A DNA stretch of 64,000 nt from Pseudoscleropodium purum. Taxonomy: Eukaryota; Streptophyta; Bryopsida; Hypnales; Brachytheciaceae. Under the pieces are notes generated by a model. It was not told where the DNA came from. It made no database searches and saw only the letters and a list, made by a program, of their open reading frames with translations. Shown in pieces: positions 1-12,385 of the stretch. Numbering within the stretch: the first letter of the stretch is position 1; every line of letters begins with the position of its first letter. The DNA is taken from NCBI GenBank assembly GCA_963969395.1, contig OZ017797.1:16306001-16370000 (forward strand), written 5' to 3'. The position numbers were made by a program, and so were the translations under genes.

Positions 1-185
1 AATATTCATTGGAAGTCAAACTCTTGTAAAAGATGTTCCCTTCTCACAACAAAACTCCAAGGATGAATAGTTACACTTCTGTCCTATACAAGAGAATTCT
101 TTGTCATCAGACACATAGTGTTTGCGGCAGCATTACAAGGTTTACTCTAGACTGCCCAAGAGGACAAAAAGTGTCCTCACATAGT

Positions 186-690
186 TTTAAGTCCAATTGA
201 AAGTGCTGTAACTTTTGCATCTAATGTCCAAATTCAATAAAACTTGTTGGAAAAGTTGCGCTTTGTCCACTAGTTTGTGTGGTTAAATTTTTAGATAAAT
301 CCAAGATAAATCAAGTTTCTGAAAGCCAATCGAAGTTCAGAAGTTGAATTTGAGTTCATCAAACTGCATTTGACAACTGCCATTTTGAAGGCTTGTATCT
401 ACTTCATCAAATGTTTGTTTTCAATAAAATTTGTTGAGTTATGTTTCCCTTTTAATCTAGTTATTATGGTAAAAAATTTATGTAAGTCCAAGATTTTTTG
501 AATGTTTGGGGCAATTCAAAGTTCAAAATTTAGACATTTTTGGGTCAGAGTGAACTTTGGCAGCTAGTTTCTTCTCCATACAATGTCGTTTCCAATGGGT
601 TTTTTTGGTAAAGTTGCGCATACTAGTCTAGATTATGTGTCTAAAATTTCACATCAACACAAGAAGTTATGAGTGACTGAAAAGCATTTT
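186..690. repeat. Degenerate tandem repeat, about 180-bp period
   Basis: Three diverged units follow each other. Shared landmarks are a CAATAAAAYTTGTTG block near 232 and 416, replaced by a CCAATGGG variant near 590, each followed 40-60 bases later by a GGTTAAATTT or GGTAAAAAAT block. The words TCCAAGAT and TTCAAAGTTCA or TCGAAGTTCAGA then recur about 180 bases apart. The units are too diverged to give exact borders. No coding potential is visible. This is AT-rich intergenic DNA resembling that of the deserts further along. Confidence 0.45.
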
Positions 691-1338
691 AGTAGAAGGA
701 GGTTTAGGCTCATATGTGTTTTTGGTAACTTTTCTTGCTATTTTTTGACAATTTCAAAGCCATTTTGGAAACACATTGAGTCAATTGAATGATATTTTTT
801 TTCACCAATGTGTTGTATGTTGGATTTGAATGCCTTTATAGTTTTAAAATTTTTCATTTGAGTAGGTTTAGAAATCGAATTTCACCTCCAAATGAGTTGC
901 TAGGAAAATTTCAGCATCTATTTCCAACATTAAAACATTATAATCTTGCAATCCATGTAGTCAAATGACTCCAAATTTGACTTATGTTATCTAGAACATG
1001 TTCACTACAATACTATATGGTTGAGATTTCTATAACTTAGTGACATTTAGATTTATAGCACTTCAAAAGCAATGATGTTTTTGAACCCAAAACGACCTTG
1101 AGCATTCTAGGGTTAAGATAGGTTTTTCTGTTTTGTTTATTATGTTGAGATCTCCTATACCATGAATCCTCCGATCATATTGTGATCTATGGTGTGAAAA
1201 TTACTGAATTTCACAGTTTTTATGAATTAGAAAATTAGAAAATTACTTTTATTTTCATTGTGACCATTGCAACGGCATGGGATAAACTAGTTGACATTGG
1301 AATTGCCAAGTTCATCCTTACCGTTGTCTTAGGAGCAT

Positions 1339-1484
1339 TGTTTGTTAATCCAAACACATAAAAGGATTGAAATGACATTTTTTGTCTTTTGGATGATTTT
1401 GAAAGGCATATGTTTGTTATTCCAAACACCTCAAAGGAATGAAATGATGTTTTGTGTCCTTAGGATGATTTCAAAAGGCCTATA
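1339..1484. repeat. 72-bp tandem duplication
   Basis: Two adjacent copies start at 1339 and 1411. Both begin TGTTTGTTAWTCCAAACAC and continue with a GGAWTGAAATGA block, a TTTTGTGTC-like block and GGATGATTT. They agree at most positions with scattered substitutions, so the duplication is not recent. A weaker partial third unit may follow. Open frames across it are incidental. Confidence 0.65.
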
Positions 1485-1737
1485 GAAGGAAAGAAATATT
1501 TTTTTGTCTAAATTTTGTAGGGGAGTTGCTTGAATGCATTTTTAGTGAATGAAATTGAATATCCTCTCATTTAGGTATATTTTAACTTTCAAACACAAAA
1601 AGATGTTCAATTCATGAATCACTACACTAATAGAATGGTGGTCTTTGGGCACCAAGGAATAGTGTCTCATCTTGGTGTCCAAGGTCGACACTAGCACCAA
1701 GCAAGTGCTAATATAGGCCTTGGACATTATACTTTGG

Positions 1738-2137
1738 CAGGGTTGACAAATTAGTACGTCCGCCCCAAAATAGCGTCCGGACGTCCGTCCTCACGGACGC
1801 CAACGGACGCAGTGTCCCTCCCGCCGTTAGAAGGTGGACGGGCGGGGGGGCGGCTTAGAAAACCCGTTTTAGGTTTTTTGTTTTGATTGTTTTCACCAAT
1901 GAGAGATTGAGAGTGAAGTCAATTTGATTTTGATTTTTCTTATACTGCAATTGCGATTCAATAGAGTTGTATATCACTATTTATGTAAAAGCTAAAACAG
2001 GGCGGTCGAAGCGGATGGGGCGGACGGGGCGGTCCCGGCGGACGTTGTGTCTGCCAGGACCGCGAATGTTAGCAGACGCTGCGGACATAGCGTCCGCGTC
2101 CGGACGTCCCGGACGTCTGACCATCCTGTCAACCCTG
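1738..2137. mobile_element. Non-autonomous hAT-type DNA transposon (MITE)
   Basis: The element is exactly 400 bp. It starts CAGGGTTGACA and ends with the perfect reverse complement TGTCAACCCTG. It is flanked on both sides by the identical 8-bp sequence TACTTTGG (1730-1737 and 2138-2145), a target-site duplication. An 8-bp duplication and CAGGG ends are hallmarks of the hAT superfamily. Both subterminal zones (about 1755-1860 and 2000-2125) are strikingly GC-rich and packed with CGGACG and its complement CGTCCG, which look like transposase-binding repeats. The centre is AT-rich. No transposase frame is present, so movement would need an enzyme supplied elsewhere. Perfect ends and duplication suggest a fairly recent insertion. 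Confidence 0.9.
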
Positions 2138-2145
2138 TACTTTGG

Positions 2146-5100
2146 TGTTACTCCTTCATACTTAAAGATCAAATTCACATCAAAAGCAAGGAGCTTGAAA
2201 TTGCCAAAAACACATTACATGGCACTAGTAGAAAGGTTGAACTATACAAATGATCTATTTTGAATTTAGATCCAATTAATGAAATGAATTCAATGAAGTG
2301 TAGTTTCCATTTTGATTTTAAAATTTTATTGCAATTTGAACTTTAGGCCTATAACCCAAAGTCTTGATTTTTGAAAAACTAAAAGACATAATAAATGTTT
2401 TTACTCCATGATAGTATATACTATTATATACAAAAATGAAGAATATTTTAGAACTTCGAACATATGTTGTAATGAAAATGAATTTTTTTAATTTTTCCTT
2501 ACATAATTTAAGATAATTTTAAATTCTCACAAAAAACCTAAAATTATATGATTAAAAAAACATGTGTTTTCATCTTTTAAAAATAAGTATACAAATTTCA
2601 AGCATAATTAGTCATAAAATGAAAACTCATAGAGTGGAAAGATTTTGATGTTGAAATTCATAGTTAGAGGCTTGTCTTTTTAAGGTTGACCCCTAAAGTT
2701 TCTTGAAGCACTCCTACAGTTTTCACCAAAAGCACTCCAAAATTGGCATTTCTAGTATAAGTACTAAATTTTAGAAAAAAAAACATTTTAAATACATGTA
2801 ATCATAGGCACTTGTACTACACCTATATGAGAAAATGTCAAGAAAATTTAAGAAATTTTCACTCCGTGGATTACAAGATATTAGCATTTGAATAGACAAA
2901 AGTCTTTTTTTGGTACTACAAAAAACAAGGTAGCTGTACTTTACAAGGTCACAAGGCCACATTTGTATGAAAAAATGTCTAAAATGATGGTGCTTCTTTA
3001 AAGTCATTCTTCAAACTAAGTTGGCTACATACTTGAAAATTTTTAGATCATTTGAAATTGTATAATATATAGGAAAAATGGTAAGTAGAAAGAAATAGAG
3101 AATAATTCAAAATACTAAATCGTTAAGAATTTGTTTATTAAATTAGAAAATGTCAATCCCAATGGTTGTAATGTTGTAATAAACAATTTACATCCTATGG
3201 TTTTTATTTTTTTCAAAAAATATTGAAAATTGAGTTAAATAAAGGACTTCAAAGTTTATTTTACAGTAAAGAATCCATAATTGCCTGCAAACTAAAACTC
3301 CTCATAACTTTCACCTCATTATCAAAATGGAATGATTCAAACCTTTCTATGTAAATAGTTAAATCTAGAGAACCAATTTCAAAATTTTATTTTTGTAGAA
3401 TAGTGTTTTTTCAATGTGTCTAGATTGCCCAACCAAGAAAAAAAAACTACATATTACATCAGAACATTTTAACCATTTAGTCAAAAGTTATTGAAATTAT
3501 CAAAACTCAAGGAAAAAACCTTGTCTCCATATTGTGTGAAAATTTCAAAGAAAAAAAATAAAAATTCCATTTGTAGTGAGTTGCCAAAAATTGCTATTAT
3601 GCCAAAAAAATGCAACTTGGTCCTTTAGGGATTAAGTGCTTGAGCACTTCTTGTCCTAAATATCTCCAAATATTATAGATTCATACTTATGTAAAATCTC
3701 ATATTATTCCCCACATGTAAAAAGCACATAGTTGTCTTTTGAAATCTATGGTTTATCACCCTTTAGCAAGCATCTACATAGGTTGGATATTTCATAAAGA
3801 GCAATGGTATGAACAAGTATATATGCCACTTTGATCTTACATACATCAATCCATTGTAATACATAAATTTTCATAACACTAGTAGATGTCAATCAATGTT
3901 TGAGTATTTTACCTAATTTACCTTTGACTTAAAGGCCTTAACTTGTTTTGATATTGTCAAATGTTATTTTTGAGGTCTATTAGATTATAGAGAAAAAATA
4001 GTCTCTATCATGTATTATGTCAATATGCTAATTATAGAAAATAGTATTTTGTAGAGTTGCCAATTTTAGAAAATCTGCTTATTTGTTGTAGCAAACAAAA
4101 CCTAAAGATAGGTCTAATCAACAATTTTACTCTTTCCACCAAAAATTGCCAAAATTCAAGGTTTTGACATATATTTAGCAATGCTAATATAAAAAAAAAG
4201 ATACTAGGCTCTATTTCAAAGGCGTGGTGAATGAAATGAAATGATCATTTATTGGTTCCAAAGTTACCTAAGGGATTGTAAACTTTAAAAACTTGCACAT
4301 TGAAAATAAATAATTAATGAATGTAATAAAATCCTATCTAAAAGAAAAGAGGCATTGCATCAATGAAAGTAACTCATGTAAGAAAGTTTGAATAGACCAT
4401 TGGATTATATTTATCTTGCATGTAGATTATATTTAAACTCCTCTTAACCCCTATAAGAACTTGGGATGGTTTAGAGGAAGGAGAATGTAAATTTGGAATT
4501 TTTGAAGCAAATCAATTAGTTGGCAAGCTATGATTTTGAACATAAAATCTTTAATTAAAATTTTCTTTTTAATGTTTTAACCTTGGCATGAACTAATTTA
4601 GCACTTTGCAAAAAAAATCATAAAGCATCAATTAACTAAACTAGTAACATAATTAAAAATATAGACAAATACAATTTTTACAGCATGCTTGAATAAACTT
4701 CATCCTATTCATTCTAATAATATGTTCTTAAAGACATTCATAATCCAAAAACTAAACATCAATTGACTCATAGATTAAACCTACAAGCGTATAATTGAAG
4801 ATAGGATTACCTTGAACCAAGCAAATTTTTCAAACAATTGTTGACATGTGTTAGTAAACTCTCATTTTTTCATCAAATAAAGACAAATTATAGCTAAAGT
4901 TTCATGAAATCCAAGAATGATCATTATTTGAGTATAATATGCAAAAGTTATAAAAAAAAAACCTTGAATTGGTGAATTTTCTAAGATTGTGCCCTATTTT
5001 GTATGTCCACATTTTGAACATTGCATAGAAATCATGTAATTATTCTTGGAATATTCAAGGCTCGCTTCTTGAAAATGTTTGGAATTGAGTAATTCTAGTT

Positions 5101-5370
5101 AGTACTCCAATTTTGCAGTATCGTTGGTATGAATATACCATGAAATAATCACAAGCCACATTTTACTCACTAAGAGCAACTTCCAATTAGTATGCCACAA
5201 TAGCCTACTTTGGGTTTTTGAGACAAAAAGTGAGTAACAAATGCTTGACTCCACCAAATTTTTTACTATGGCATGATAAAACTTGCAATTTTTTTAGAAC
5301 ATTAAATTTCACCAGAACACTTTTTTTCTCCACAAATAGACCATAGGGTTAGCAATGATGGAGATTTTTT
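2146..5370. other. AT-rich intergenic region upstream of GSA
   Basis: No frame here looks like a gene; the longest open frames are short and low in complexity. A diverged copy of the dispersed repeat seen in the deserts lies near 2820-2925, with the marker GTGGATTACAAGATATT. Blocks such as CATAACTTTCACCTCATTATC near 3303 recall the same family. From about 5370 the base composition becomes GC-richer, marking the GSA promoter and leader. Confidence 0.6.
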
Positions 5371-5662
5371 TACTATGGCCCACTAAGGGCCTTGGAAGAC
5401 AAATAACTTCCAAGTGCCCCAACCCCACTAACGTTCCTTTGTGCGTGCGGTTCGTTCCCGGCATTGAGAACGGGAGTGGATCGATTGCCCAATCCAGAAC
5501 GGCGAGAGTGCACATTACACGATCCTATCCTCACCCATTCTCCCCAATGCGAGGTTTCTCCTAAACCGCTCTGCATTGTCGCTGGAATTTCAGCTCCACG
5601 AGACTCAGGAGTGTAGTTGAATTCCACATCGATAACCTTGCCGCCCTGAGAACCTCTTCGCC

Positions 5663-8223
5663 ATGGCGACCGCCGCGTCGATTTCCGCAGTCGCTGCAAG
5701 CTTCACGACCCTGTCGTTACAGAATTCCGCCGTGAAGGCGACCTCAGCTGGTGTAGCGTTGCCGGCATTCCACGGACTGAAGGCGACTACTGGAGCTTCC
5801 TCTCCCGTCTCGGATTTCACCGCCCGCGTCACCTCCCAGAGGGTTGCGGCTTCGTCTGCTGGCCGAGGGGTGGTGACCATGACCGCGGACGTCGCCACCA
5901 AGTTCGTGACGAAAAAGTCTGAAGAGACTTTCACTGCTGCCAAGGTAAGCCGCTGAAATTTTTATTTATTTTTCCTTTACAGAGATTTCGTGGAAACGTA
6001 TGCAGTTTGCCACATTTTTGTTGTTTTCACGACTTTCGATATTTTTCATATTTCTCCCCATTGTGTGTGTGTGTAGGGGAATAGTTTTTATTGTGTGTGT
6101 GTGTGTGGTGGTGGTTAATAGGGGTACTCCTCGTTGGTAGCAAGTGCGCTTTGATGGCGTACTTCGAGGTTGAAAGTTTTGTTGTTAGGGAAGCTCAAAT
6201 TTAATTGAGTATAATCCTGCGGTGATTGCAAGGGTTAAGAGGAAAATTCTGGCATAAAAAGAGCGAACCTGATTTTGAATTGGGTTTTGTCGTTGCTCGT
6301 CTCTTCCTATTTATTACTGCTTAGTAGCCGCCCGCGACATCAGCCCTCATTCTTTCTGTAGTGCTTTTTCTGAATTTTGAAAGGGTTTTAGCAATGTCGG
6401 GTTAGCTGTTTTCTGCTCAATAGAGATATTATTTTGATGAAGGTCAAAATTGACGTGTTTTTGGTATTCTACACGTTTTGATTAGGCGAACCTGCTTTGG
6501 AGATGGTTTTGGATTTGAGCTATTTGCTTACATTAATTTTGTCTTCATCGGACAGGAATTGATGCCTGGAGGTGTGAACTCTCCCGTGAGAGCTTTCAAA
6601 TCCGTAGGGGGCCAACCTATTATCTTTGACCGAGTGAAGGGCTGCAAGGCCTGGGATGTGGACGGCAACGAGTACGTTGATTATGTTGGCTCCTGGGGTC
6701 CAGCCATTATCGGTGCTTGCGACGATGAGGTAAGATATACTCTAGCGTATTTCTGCAAGATAGTTTTAGGGTGTACGAAAAACATTGTGAAACAGATGTG
6801 TGTTTCTGCACTCAAGCGTCTCCACTGACTCACTCTGGAATAACACATTCCCTGTAACGATATCCTCAGAATCCTTCATGTTATATACCCATCTAATGGG
6901 ACAACTTTAACATGTCGTTTTGTGAATATGCATGAGATTGCTAATAGAAGCCCATTTGTCCCCCCTCCCAAGGCAGTATTTATTGAGAGGGTTGAGTTTA
7001 CATCGCCAAATATTTTCTTGAGAGCTTTGGTACTGTTCTTTAGGTGAATGAAGAACTCATCAAAACGTTGAGGAAGGGAACCAGCTTCGGAGCTCCCTGT
7101 GTATTAGAGAATGAGTTGGCTCAGATGGTGATTGATGCGGTTCCGAGCATCGAGATGGTTCGGTTCGTGAACTCAGGAACCGAAGCCTGTATGGGCATGC
7201 TCCGCCTAGCTCGTGCTTACACCGATCGCGAGAAGATTCTCAAATTTGAGGGGTGTTACCATGGACATGCGGATTCCTTCTTGGTGAAGGCAGGCAGTGG
7301 TGTGGCAACTCTGGGACTTCCAGATTCTCCTGGAGTCCCCGCTTCCTCTACGGCTTCCACATTGACGGCTCCTTACAACGACCTTGAGGCTGTCAAGGAA
7401 ATCTTTGCCGCAAACAAGGGTCAGATTGCAGCCTGTGTGTTGGAGCCTGTCGTTGGGAACTCTGGCTTCATCGTCCCTCACAAAGAGTTTTTGGAAGGAC
7501 TTAGGGAGATCACCGCACAAGATGGAACGATGCTGGTGTTCGATGAGGTTATGACTGGGTTCCGTATCGCTTACGGAGGTGCCCAGCAGTATTTCGGTAT
7601 TACCCCTGATATTACTACTCTAGGGAAGATCATTGGAGGAGGACTGCCTGTGGGTGCGTACGGAGGGAAGCGGGAGGTCATGGAGATGGTTGCACCAGCT
7701 GGGCCCATGTATCAGGCCGGTACCTTGAGTGGCAATCCTCTCGCAATGACCGCTGGAATCCACACCCTGCGAAGGTTGAAGCAGGACGGTTCTTACGAGC
7801 ACTTGGACAGGGTCACTGGGAAGCTTATCAACGGCATTCTCCAGGCTGCACGGGATGCTGGCCACGAGGTTTGCGGTGGCCATATCAGTGGAATGTTCGG
7901 GTTCTTTTTCTGTGCCGGCCCGGTTAACAATTTTGAAGATGCCAAAAAGAGTGACACAGCTAAATTTGCCAAATTCCATAGGTAAAAGCTTTTCGTCCTT
8001 GTTTGAATTTCTTAGAAACATTCTGAATGTGCATTCATGTTCTGTTTTCTTGCGTTGGATTCATGCTCACAAAGCTCTGTTTGTTATGCACAGGGGCATG
8101 CTCGAAAGAGGCGTTTATCTTGCTCCTTCCCAATATGAAGCTGGCTTTACCAGCTTGGCGCACTCAGACGCGGATATCGAATTCACCATTGCTGCTGCTA
8201 AGAATGTCCTCAAGTCTATGTAA
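5663..8223 (+). CDS. GSA: Glutamate-1-semialdehyde 2,1-aminomutase, plastid precursor
   Basis: This PLP enzyme converts glutamate-1-semialdehyde to 5-aminolevulinate, the first committed precursor of chlorophyll and heme, in the plastid stroma. Coding exons are 5663-5944, 6556-6729, 7044-7981 and 8094-8223, all with GT-AG introns (phases 0, 0, 2), giving 507 residues. The first 70-75 residues are rich in Ala, Ser and Thr and look like a transit peptide. The family block [10 protein letters not shown] joins [14 protein letters not shown] across intron 1. Catalytic features are intact: SGTEA (196-200), YHGH (224-227), the FDEV aspartate (319) and the PLP lysine in TLGKIIGGG (347). The length past the transit peptide matches plant homologues. 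The start is the first ATG of the GC-rich frame (context gccATGgcg). It is convergent with fibrillarin. Identification is very secure; the first exon is inferred from phase and composition. Confidence 0.96.
6063..6112. repeat. (TG)n microsatellite in GSA intron 1
   Basis: Two short TG tracts, about 6064-6075 and 6093-6107, are separated by a short AT stretch and followed by GGTGGTGG. It lies wholly within the first intron and has no obvious function. Confidence 0.8.
6881..6926 (+). repeat. Repeat core in GSA intron 2 shared with the element upstream of EXO70
   Basis: About 45 bases containing ACCCATCTAATGGGACAAC, then ACATGTCG and TTTTGTGA, match by eye most positions of 16662-16706 (ACCCATCTGATTGGCCAAC, then ACATGTCC and ATTTGTGA). 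That second stretch is the interior of a short inverted-repeat element. The GSA copy lacks clear terminal repeats, so it may be a decayed or partial insertion. Confidence 0.55.
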
Positions 8224-9278
8224 GAGATGGTTTGTTCACTGCATCTGCTTTGCACTCCGTTCTTTGAGAATCGCAATATTTTTTCCGGAAGAGACATCGA
8301 GGTAGAAGGTATTCCCGAGCTTGTAGCTATTTAGGTTGAAAGCTTACCTATGAATAGAAGTATAGCGAAGGACTGACTTAGGTCCTTGTGCACGCATCCT
8401 CCGTGTATCTGAGTGCCTTGGTCTATGGTCGTTTCTTGGAAACAGCTTCCTTCTCAATTCTCAAAGAGCTGGAGGCCTGTATAGGTTTCGAACTGTACAC
8501 GGGGATCAAGGAATGAATTTGCCCTTGTCTGTCAATCAGCACGGAAATTCCCCCTCTTTTTTGTACTATCAGTTTTTGTCATGGCCCTGAAGTACAATTC
8601 TGAAACCTAAGAGGATCCCCAACAATTCTTCCCCATCCCTATGTGAATGAAGAGTAAATATGGGGATAATGAATGAGAGTCCCCACCAATTCCCCCCTGT
8701 AACTTGAACATTTCACCAAATTAAATGTAATGACTTTCATTATTACTAGTTTGGCCAGAACATATCACCGTTGTGATTGCCACCATAGTTAGGGCCTGAG
8801 CAGCTTGAGCACATCAGAGGTGAAAAATTGATTCAGCTGAAAACATGCAACTAAATTTACGAAGAAAACTTATGTGGAAACCTAGCCCAGACTCAATCGG
8901 AGTGCACGATTCAAATCGTAACACTTAATTTCATAAATATTCGAGACATAAAATCCTACAAATTTTCCAATTTCGACCATCGCTGTCAATGCTAGAAAAA
9001 CAAACTGATAATTTCCATTCACTATTATAGAACTCGAATCATTAATAAACCAACACCCACAAAGCACATCCTAATATGTTACTAAAGGTACAACATGAAA
9101 TCTCAGAGTACGTGATCAAGAATTGAGAAAGGCAACTCCTTCAGGATGTCATAAAACATACAGTACTTGTCAGGTGTAAATGGACAGGTAGGCTCCAAAT
9201 TCAGGTTCCATTGCAAAATCGTGAATCAGGGCTACTCTAAAACCTAATTTATCAAAAAAAAAACTACAAAACTATAAA
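8224..9278. other. Convergent 3' region between GSA and fibrillarin
   Basis: This should hold the 3' untranslated regions and polyadenylation sites of both genes, whose stops face each other about 1.05 kb apart. A C-rich word of the form CCCCAACAATTCTTCCCC near 8617 recurs loosely as CCCCACCAATTCCCCCC near 8682. No separate gene or RNA is visible. Confidence 0.5.
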
Positions 9279-10244
9279 CTACGATCCAGCGGCCGGCTTC
9301 GCTTTCTTAGGAGCACGGTAACTGCCAACCACACAAGCATGGTCGCGCTCGAAAGGCTCCAAAGTCACTTGCTCAGCCGGCTTGAACTGCTCCTTCTGAA
9401 GCTTCTTCACCTCAGACGCGAACACAGCTTCAGCAGGAACAGTCGAGTCGATGCAGTTCGCCTTGATGGAAATCACGAAGTGACCACCGTTCTTCAAAAA
9501 ATTGTGAGCATTGATAGCAACAATACGAGCCTGGTCAGGCTGAGCCACATCAGCGAAAATCACGTCCACCATACCCACCAACATACGGTACTTCATCGGA
9601 TGCCGCGCGTCCTCGATGATCGGGATCACGTTCGTCCTCTTCTTCGCCATGTTCACAAGGTCGCGACCACTGCGGTGAGAAAATTCCACGGCGTAAACAA
9701 TGCCAGAAGGACCAACCAAATCGGAAACATGAGAAACCGTCGTGCCAGAAGCAGCTCCAAGGTACAGAACGTGAGCGCCCGGCTTAATCCAGATGTTGTC
9801 CACGCCGCCCAAGATGGCCGCCGCAAGCTTCGACCTGAACGGGTTCCACACACGGTACTCTGTCTTCGTCCCGTCCTCGTTTTCCACCGAAATGCGCTTC
9901 TCGCCGTACACGCTCTCCCCGGGCACCAGATTCTTCGTCACCAGTGCGTCTTCCTTCGCCTTGGCGACGAACACGCCCTCGTGTCGATGAGGCTCGATGA
10001 TCACCTTGGCGCCTCCCTTCATGCCGCCGCCTCGGCCTCCGCCTCGGCCACCTCCGCGACCTCCTCGTCCGCCTCTATCGCCTCCTCGGCCTCGGCTTGC
10101 CCCGCGTCCTCCTCCGAAGCCTCCTCTGTCACCGCCTCGGCCGCCTCCGCGCCCTCCTCCGAAGCCACGGCCGCCTCCACGACCTCCGCCATCGCCTCTT
10201 CCACCTCGGAAGCCTCCCCCTCCTCTCGTCAATGGAGGCCTCAT
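9279..10244 (-). CDS. FIB: Fibrillarin, box C/D snoRNP 2'-O-methyltransferase
   Basis: Fibrillarin is the catalytic subunit of nucleolar box C/D snoRNPs and methylates rRNA 2'-hydroxyls using S-adenosylmethionine. One uninterrupted frame encodes 321 residues. Residues 8-78 form a glycine-arginine-rich domain of RGG and GGRGGGRG repeats. The Rossmann methyltransferase domain follows with [14 protein letters not shown] (158-171), EDARHP (211-216), [13 protein letters not shown] (226-238) and [11 protein letters not shown] (258-268). The start is the ATG of [11 protein letters not shown], the usual family N-terminus. An in-frame ATG at 10310 would add 22 residues that do not look like the family. 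Remembered Arabidopsis fibrillarin genes have introns; this copy has none. Two telo-boxes lie upstream. Confidence 0.97.
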   Translation of the reverse strand: MRPPLTRGGGGFRGGRGDGGGRGGGRGFGGGRGGGRGGDRGGFGGGRGASRGRGGDRGGRGGRGGGRGGGRGGGMKGGAKVIIEPHRHEGVFVAKAKEDALVTKNLVPGESVYGEKRISVENEDGTKTEYRVWNPFRSKLAAAILGGVDNIWIKPGAHVLYLGAASGTTVSHVSDLVGPSGIVYAVEFSHRSGRDLVNMAKKRTNVIPIIEDARHPMKYRMLVGMVDVIFADVAQPDQARIVAINAHNFLKNGGHFVISIKANCIDSTVPAEAVFASEVKKLQKEQFKPAEQVTLEPFERDHACVVGSYRAPKKAKPAAGS

Positions 10245-10367
10245 GATTACACAATTTTCGACACACACCACAAGGCACAATGCGCGCGCGTCCGGGCCTT
10301 GCAAATCCAAACACCAAAGAGAGTGGAAAACAGAGACTTCGGGACTAGGTGAGTGCAGGTTCAGGGT

Positions 10368-10376
10368 TTAGGGTTT
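10368..10376 (-). promoter_or_regulatory. Telo-box upstream of fibrillarin (proximal)
   Basis: TTAGGGTTT on the + strand reads AAACCCTAA in the direction of fibrillarin transcription, about 125 bp before its ATG. Telo-boxes are known promoter elements of plant ribosomal-protein and nucleolar genes. Confidence 0.7.
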
Positions 10377-10423
10377 TACGTCAGGATTTGTGGCAGGCGG
10401 GAGAGAAGGCTAGCGCAGCCAAA

Positions 10424-10432
10424 TTAGGGTTT
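10424..10432 (-). promoter_or_regulatory. Telo-box upstream of fibrillarin (distal)
   Basis: A second perfect TTAGGGTTT lies 56 bp further upstream. It also reads AAACCCTAA in the gene's direction and is followed by GGGGTTTTT. The pairing strengthens the case for a real promoter signal. Confidence 0.65.
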
Positions 10433-10552
10433 GGGGTTTTTACGTACACCCGCCTTCAGATGCCTTTCAATTTACATTTGTGCGATATTATCGAATTTTT
10501 CTATTCTTGCAACTTTGGCATTCTAGTATCAAAAGGTTTTCTTGCTTCTTAA

Positions 10553-12385
10553 AAAATCTTAAGAATTTGAAGTAAAAGAATGCTGACATCTTAACCCTAG
10601 AAGGAACATCTTAAAAGTTGCAAATGTTTTGAGTCCAATCAATGACTTTAAGGATTAAGGTAGAAACAAAGAATGTATATATTCATTTAGAAATTAGATC
10701 CTTTTTTATTGACTACCTTGGTAATAGGCCTTGTGTTTTTAAAGTTAAGAGGAAGCACCAGGGACAGACATCAATGTGTGAACAAAAGAACTACCCCCAA
10801 CATGCTCTTCATTTATGATATTATTGAATTAACACTATTATTATCTTTTTAGAGTTTAGTGGCACAAAAAGAGAATACATCATATAGGAGTTGAAAACAA
10901 GTACTTAGGTCACAATACAAGGGGCTTGTAGGTTTTAAGTTTTCACAATGTAATAAATAATGTAATGGCTCCAAACACCCTAATAGTGACCTTCATTTTT
11001 CATCAAATAGTTATAGAATAGGAAACTAGAAAATTTGCAAAATCTTGCAACTTTTAGTTTGAATTTTTGGAAAATCAAAACTTGGACCTTAAAATAACAA
11101 ATTGTATGCATTGTCATTACATCTTTACTACTTTAATGAGAAATTAGATAGTTTGAATGCAATTTCCAACTTGTAAAGAATTTTGTTAGTAAATATCATA
11201 TTAACTTGACAAAAAGCTTTCACCTAAATAATTAATTATTTATTCACCATAATAAAAAATAAAACTCATTACTATAAAAATCCTAATTGTTTTAAATTTT
11301 TTATTACAATATCTTAAAATTCAGTGTCATATAATCATTAGCTCTAGTTATTGTATATATAGACCAAAGTAATCATTCTTGTGTTGCCATGTTGATTAAT
11401 TAAAAGTAATTGTGCATTCTTTTGAAGATAGCATGTTTTTGAATAGTTGAAATCTTTCAATTCATTAGTGGTTGGTCTAATTGCTTCAAAAAAATTGAAT
11501 TGTTTTATTCTAGCTCCAAATTAAAGTACATATAAAATTAGTTCCAAATACAATCAAAGATTGTCAAGTCATGAACAAAACATGTTTTTTATAGACTAAG
11601 TTTGTGTGGATATAATTTGTGAGGCTTGGAAACTCGATCCTTGATTAACTTTGGCCTTTGCCCCTCTTTTTTAGGTGACATTCTTTTCTATCTATTTTAT
11701 AGCTCTAATTTATTTGAAAAAAAATTTCAAAGTGTCATAGGCTTACAATTCTTTATCTCAACAAGAATTGAATTTTTTTAGATATTCTTTTAAAGAACTG
11801 AATTCCCAAAATGTTCAAGGCTATTTTTGAGCTTTTCCAAGTTTACTTAAAACTATACCCAAATTTAAGTTCTTGATAAGTTATATCAATTTATTTAAAC
11901 TATAGCTTACAATCTTAAACTAGAGGTGTCATGGATCATTCTTCAAACAAAAACACAATAATATTATAGATGGATTGAATGATTATAATGTATGATCACA
12001 AAGGGGTTAAAGACTTGAAAGTGATTTAAAGTCTTTTATCCTCTTTACAAAAGTAAAATCTAAAATTGTGATCTTAAAAAAAATATGAAGTTAAAGAACA
12101 TAACATGATTGTATTGAATAACTATAATCAATTTACTACTTCTCAAAACCCATTCAAAATTTTTTCTATAAGAATTTTTAATATAATCCTCCCTCCTTGA
12201 AGATCCAATGCTTTTGAGGCTCATCTCTTAGTGCCAGTGAAATCAAGATTTGTGAAGTACACCCTCGAACAAAATGTGGCTTACAAAATTCATGATCAAT
12301 AATTTTTTTCAAAAATTGGTTCATCAATGCTAAAAGTTGAATTTAAAAGGATATTCAACAATATGAAAATGGTAAAGATAGGACT
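10553..12385. other. AT-rich spacer between divergent fibrillarin and HSK
   Basis: This low-GC stretch has no credible coding frame. Single words of the dispersed repeat occur, for example GATGGATTGAATGATTATAATG near 11970 and TCTTAACCCTAGAAGG near 10590. The HSK promoter probably lies at its right end, where base composition changes near 12400. Confidence 0.5.

Noticed and set aside
1620..2236. CACTACACTAATAG (1620) and CACTAGTAGAAAGG (2223), resembling ends of CACTA transposons
   Set aside because: Both point the same way, no inverted partner or 3-bp duplication was found, and the words are short.
10019..10204. Ala/Glu-rich 61-codon frame in the fibrillarin region
   Set aside because: Alternative-frame reading of the glycine-arginine repeat.
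9339..10371. Long antisense frames (337 and 124 codons) opposite fibrillarin, one very proline-rich
   Set aside because: They are the complement of GC-rich RGG codons in a real gene; no family match and no independent start context.
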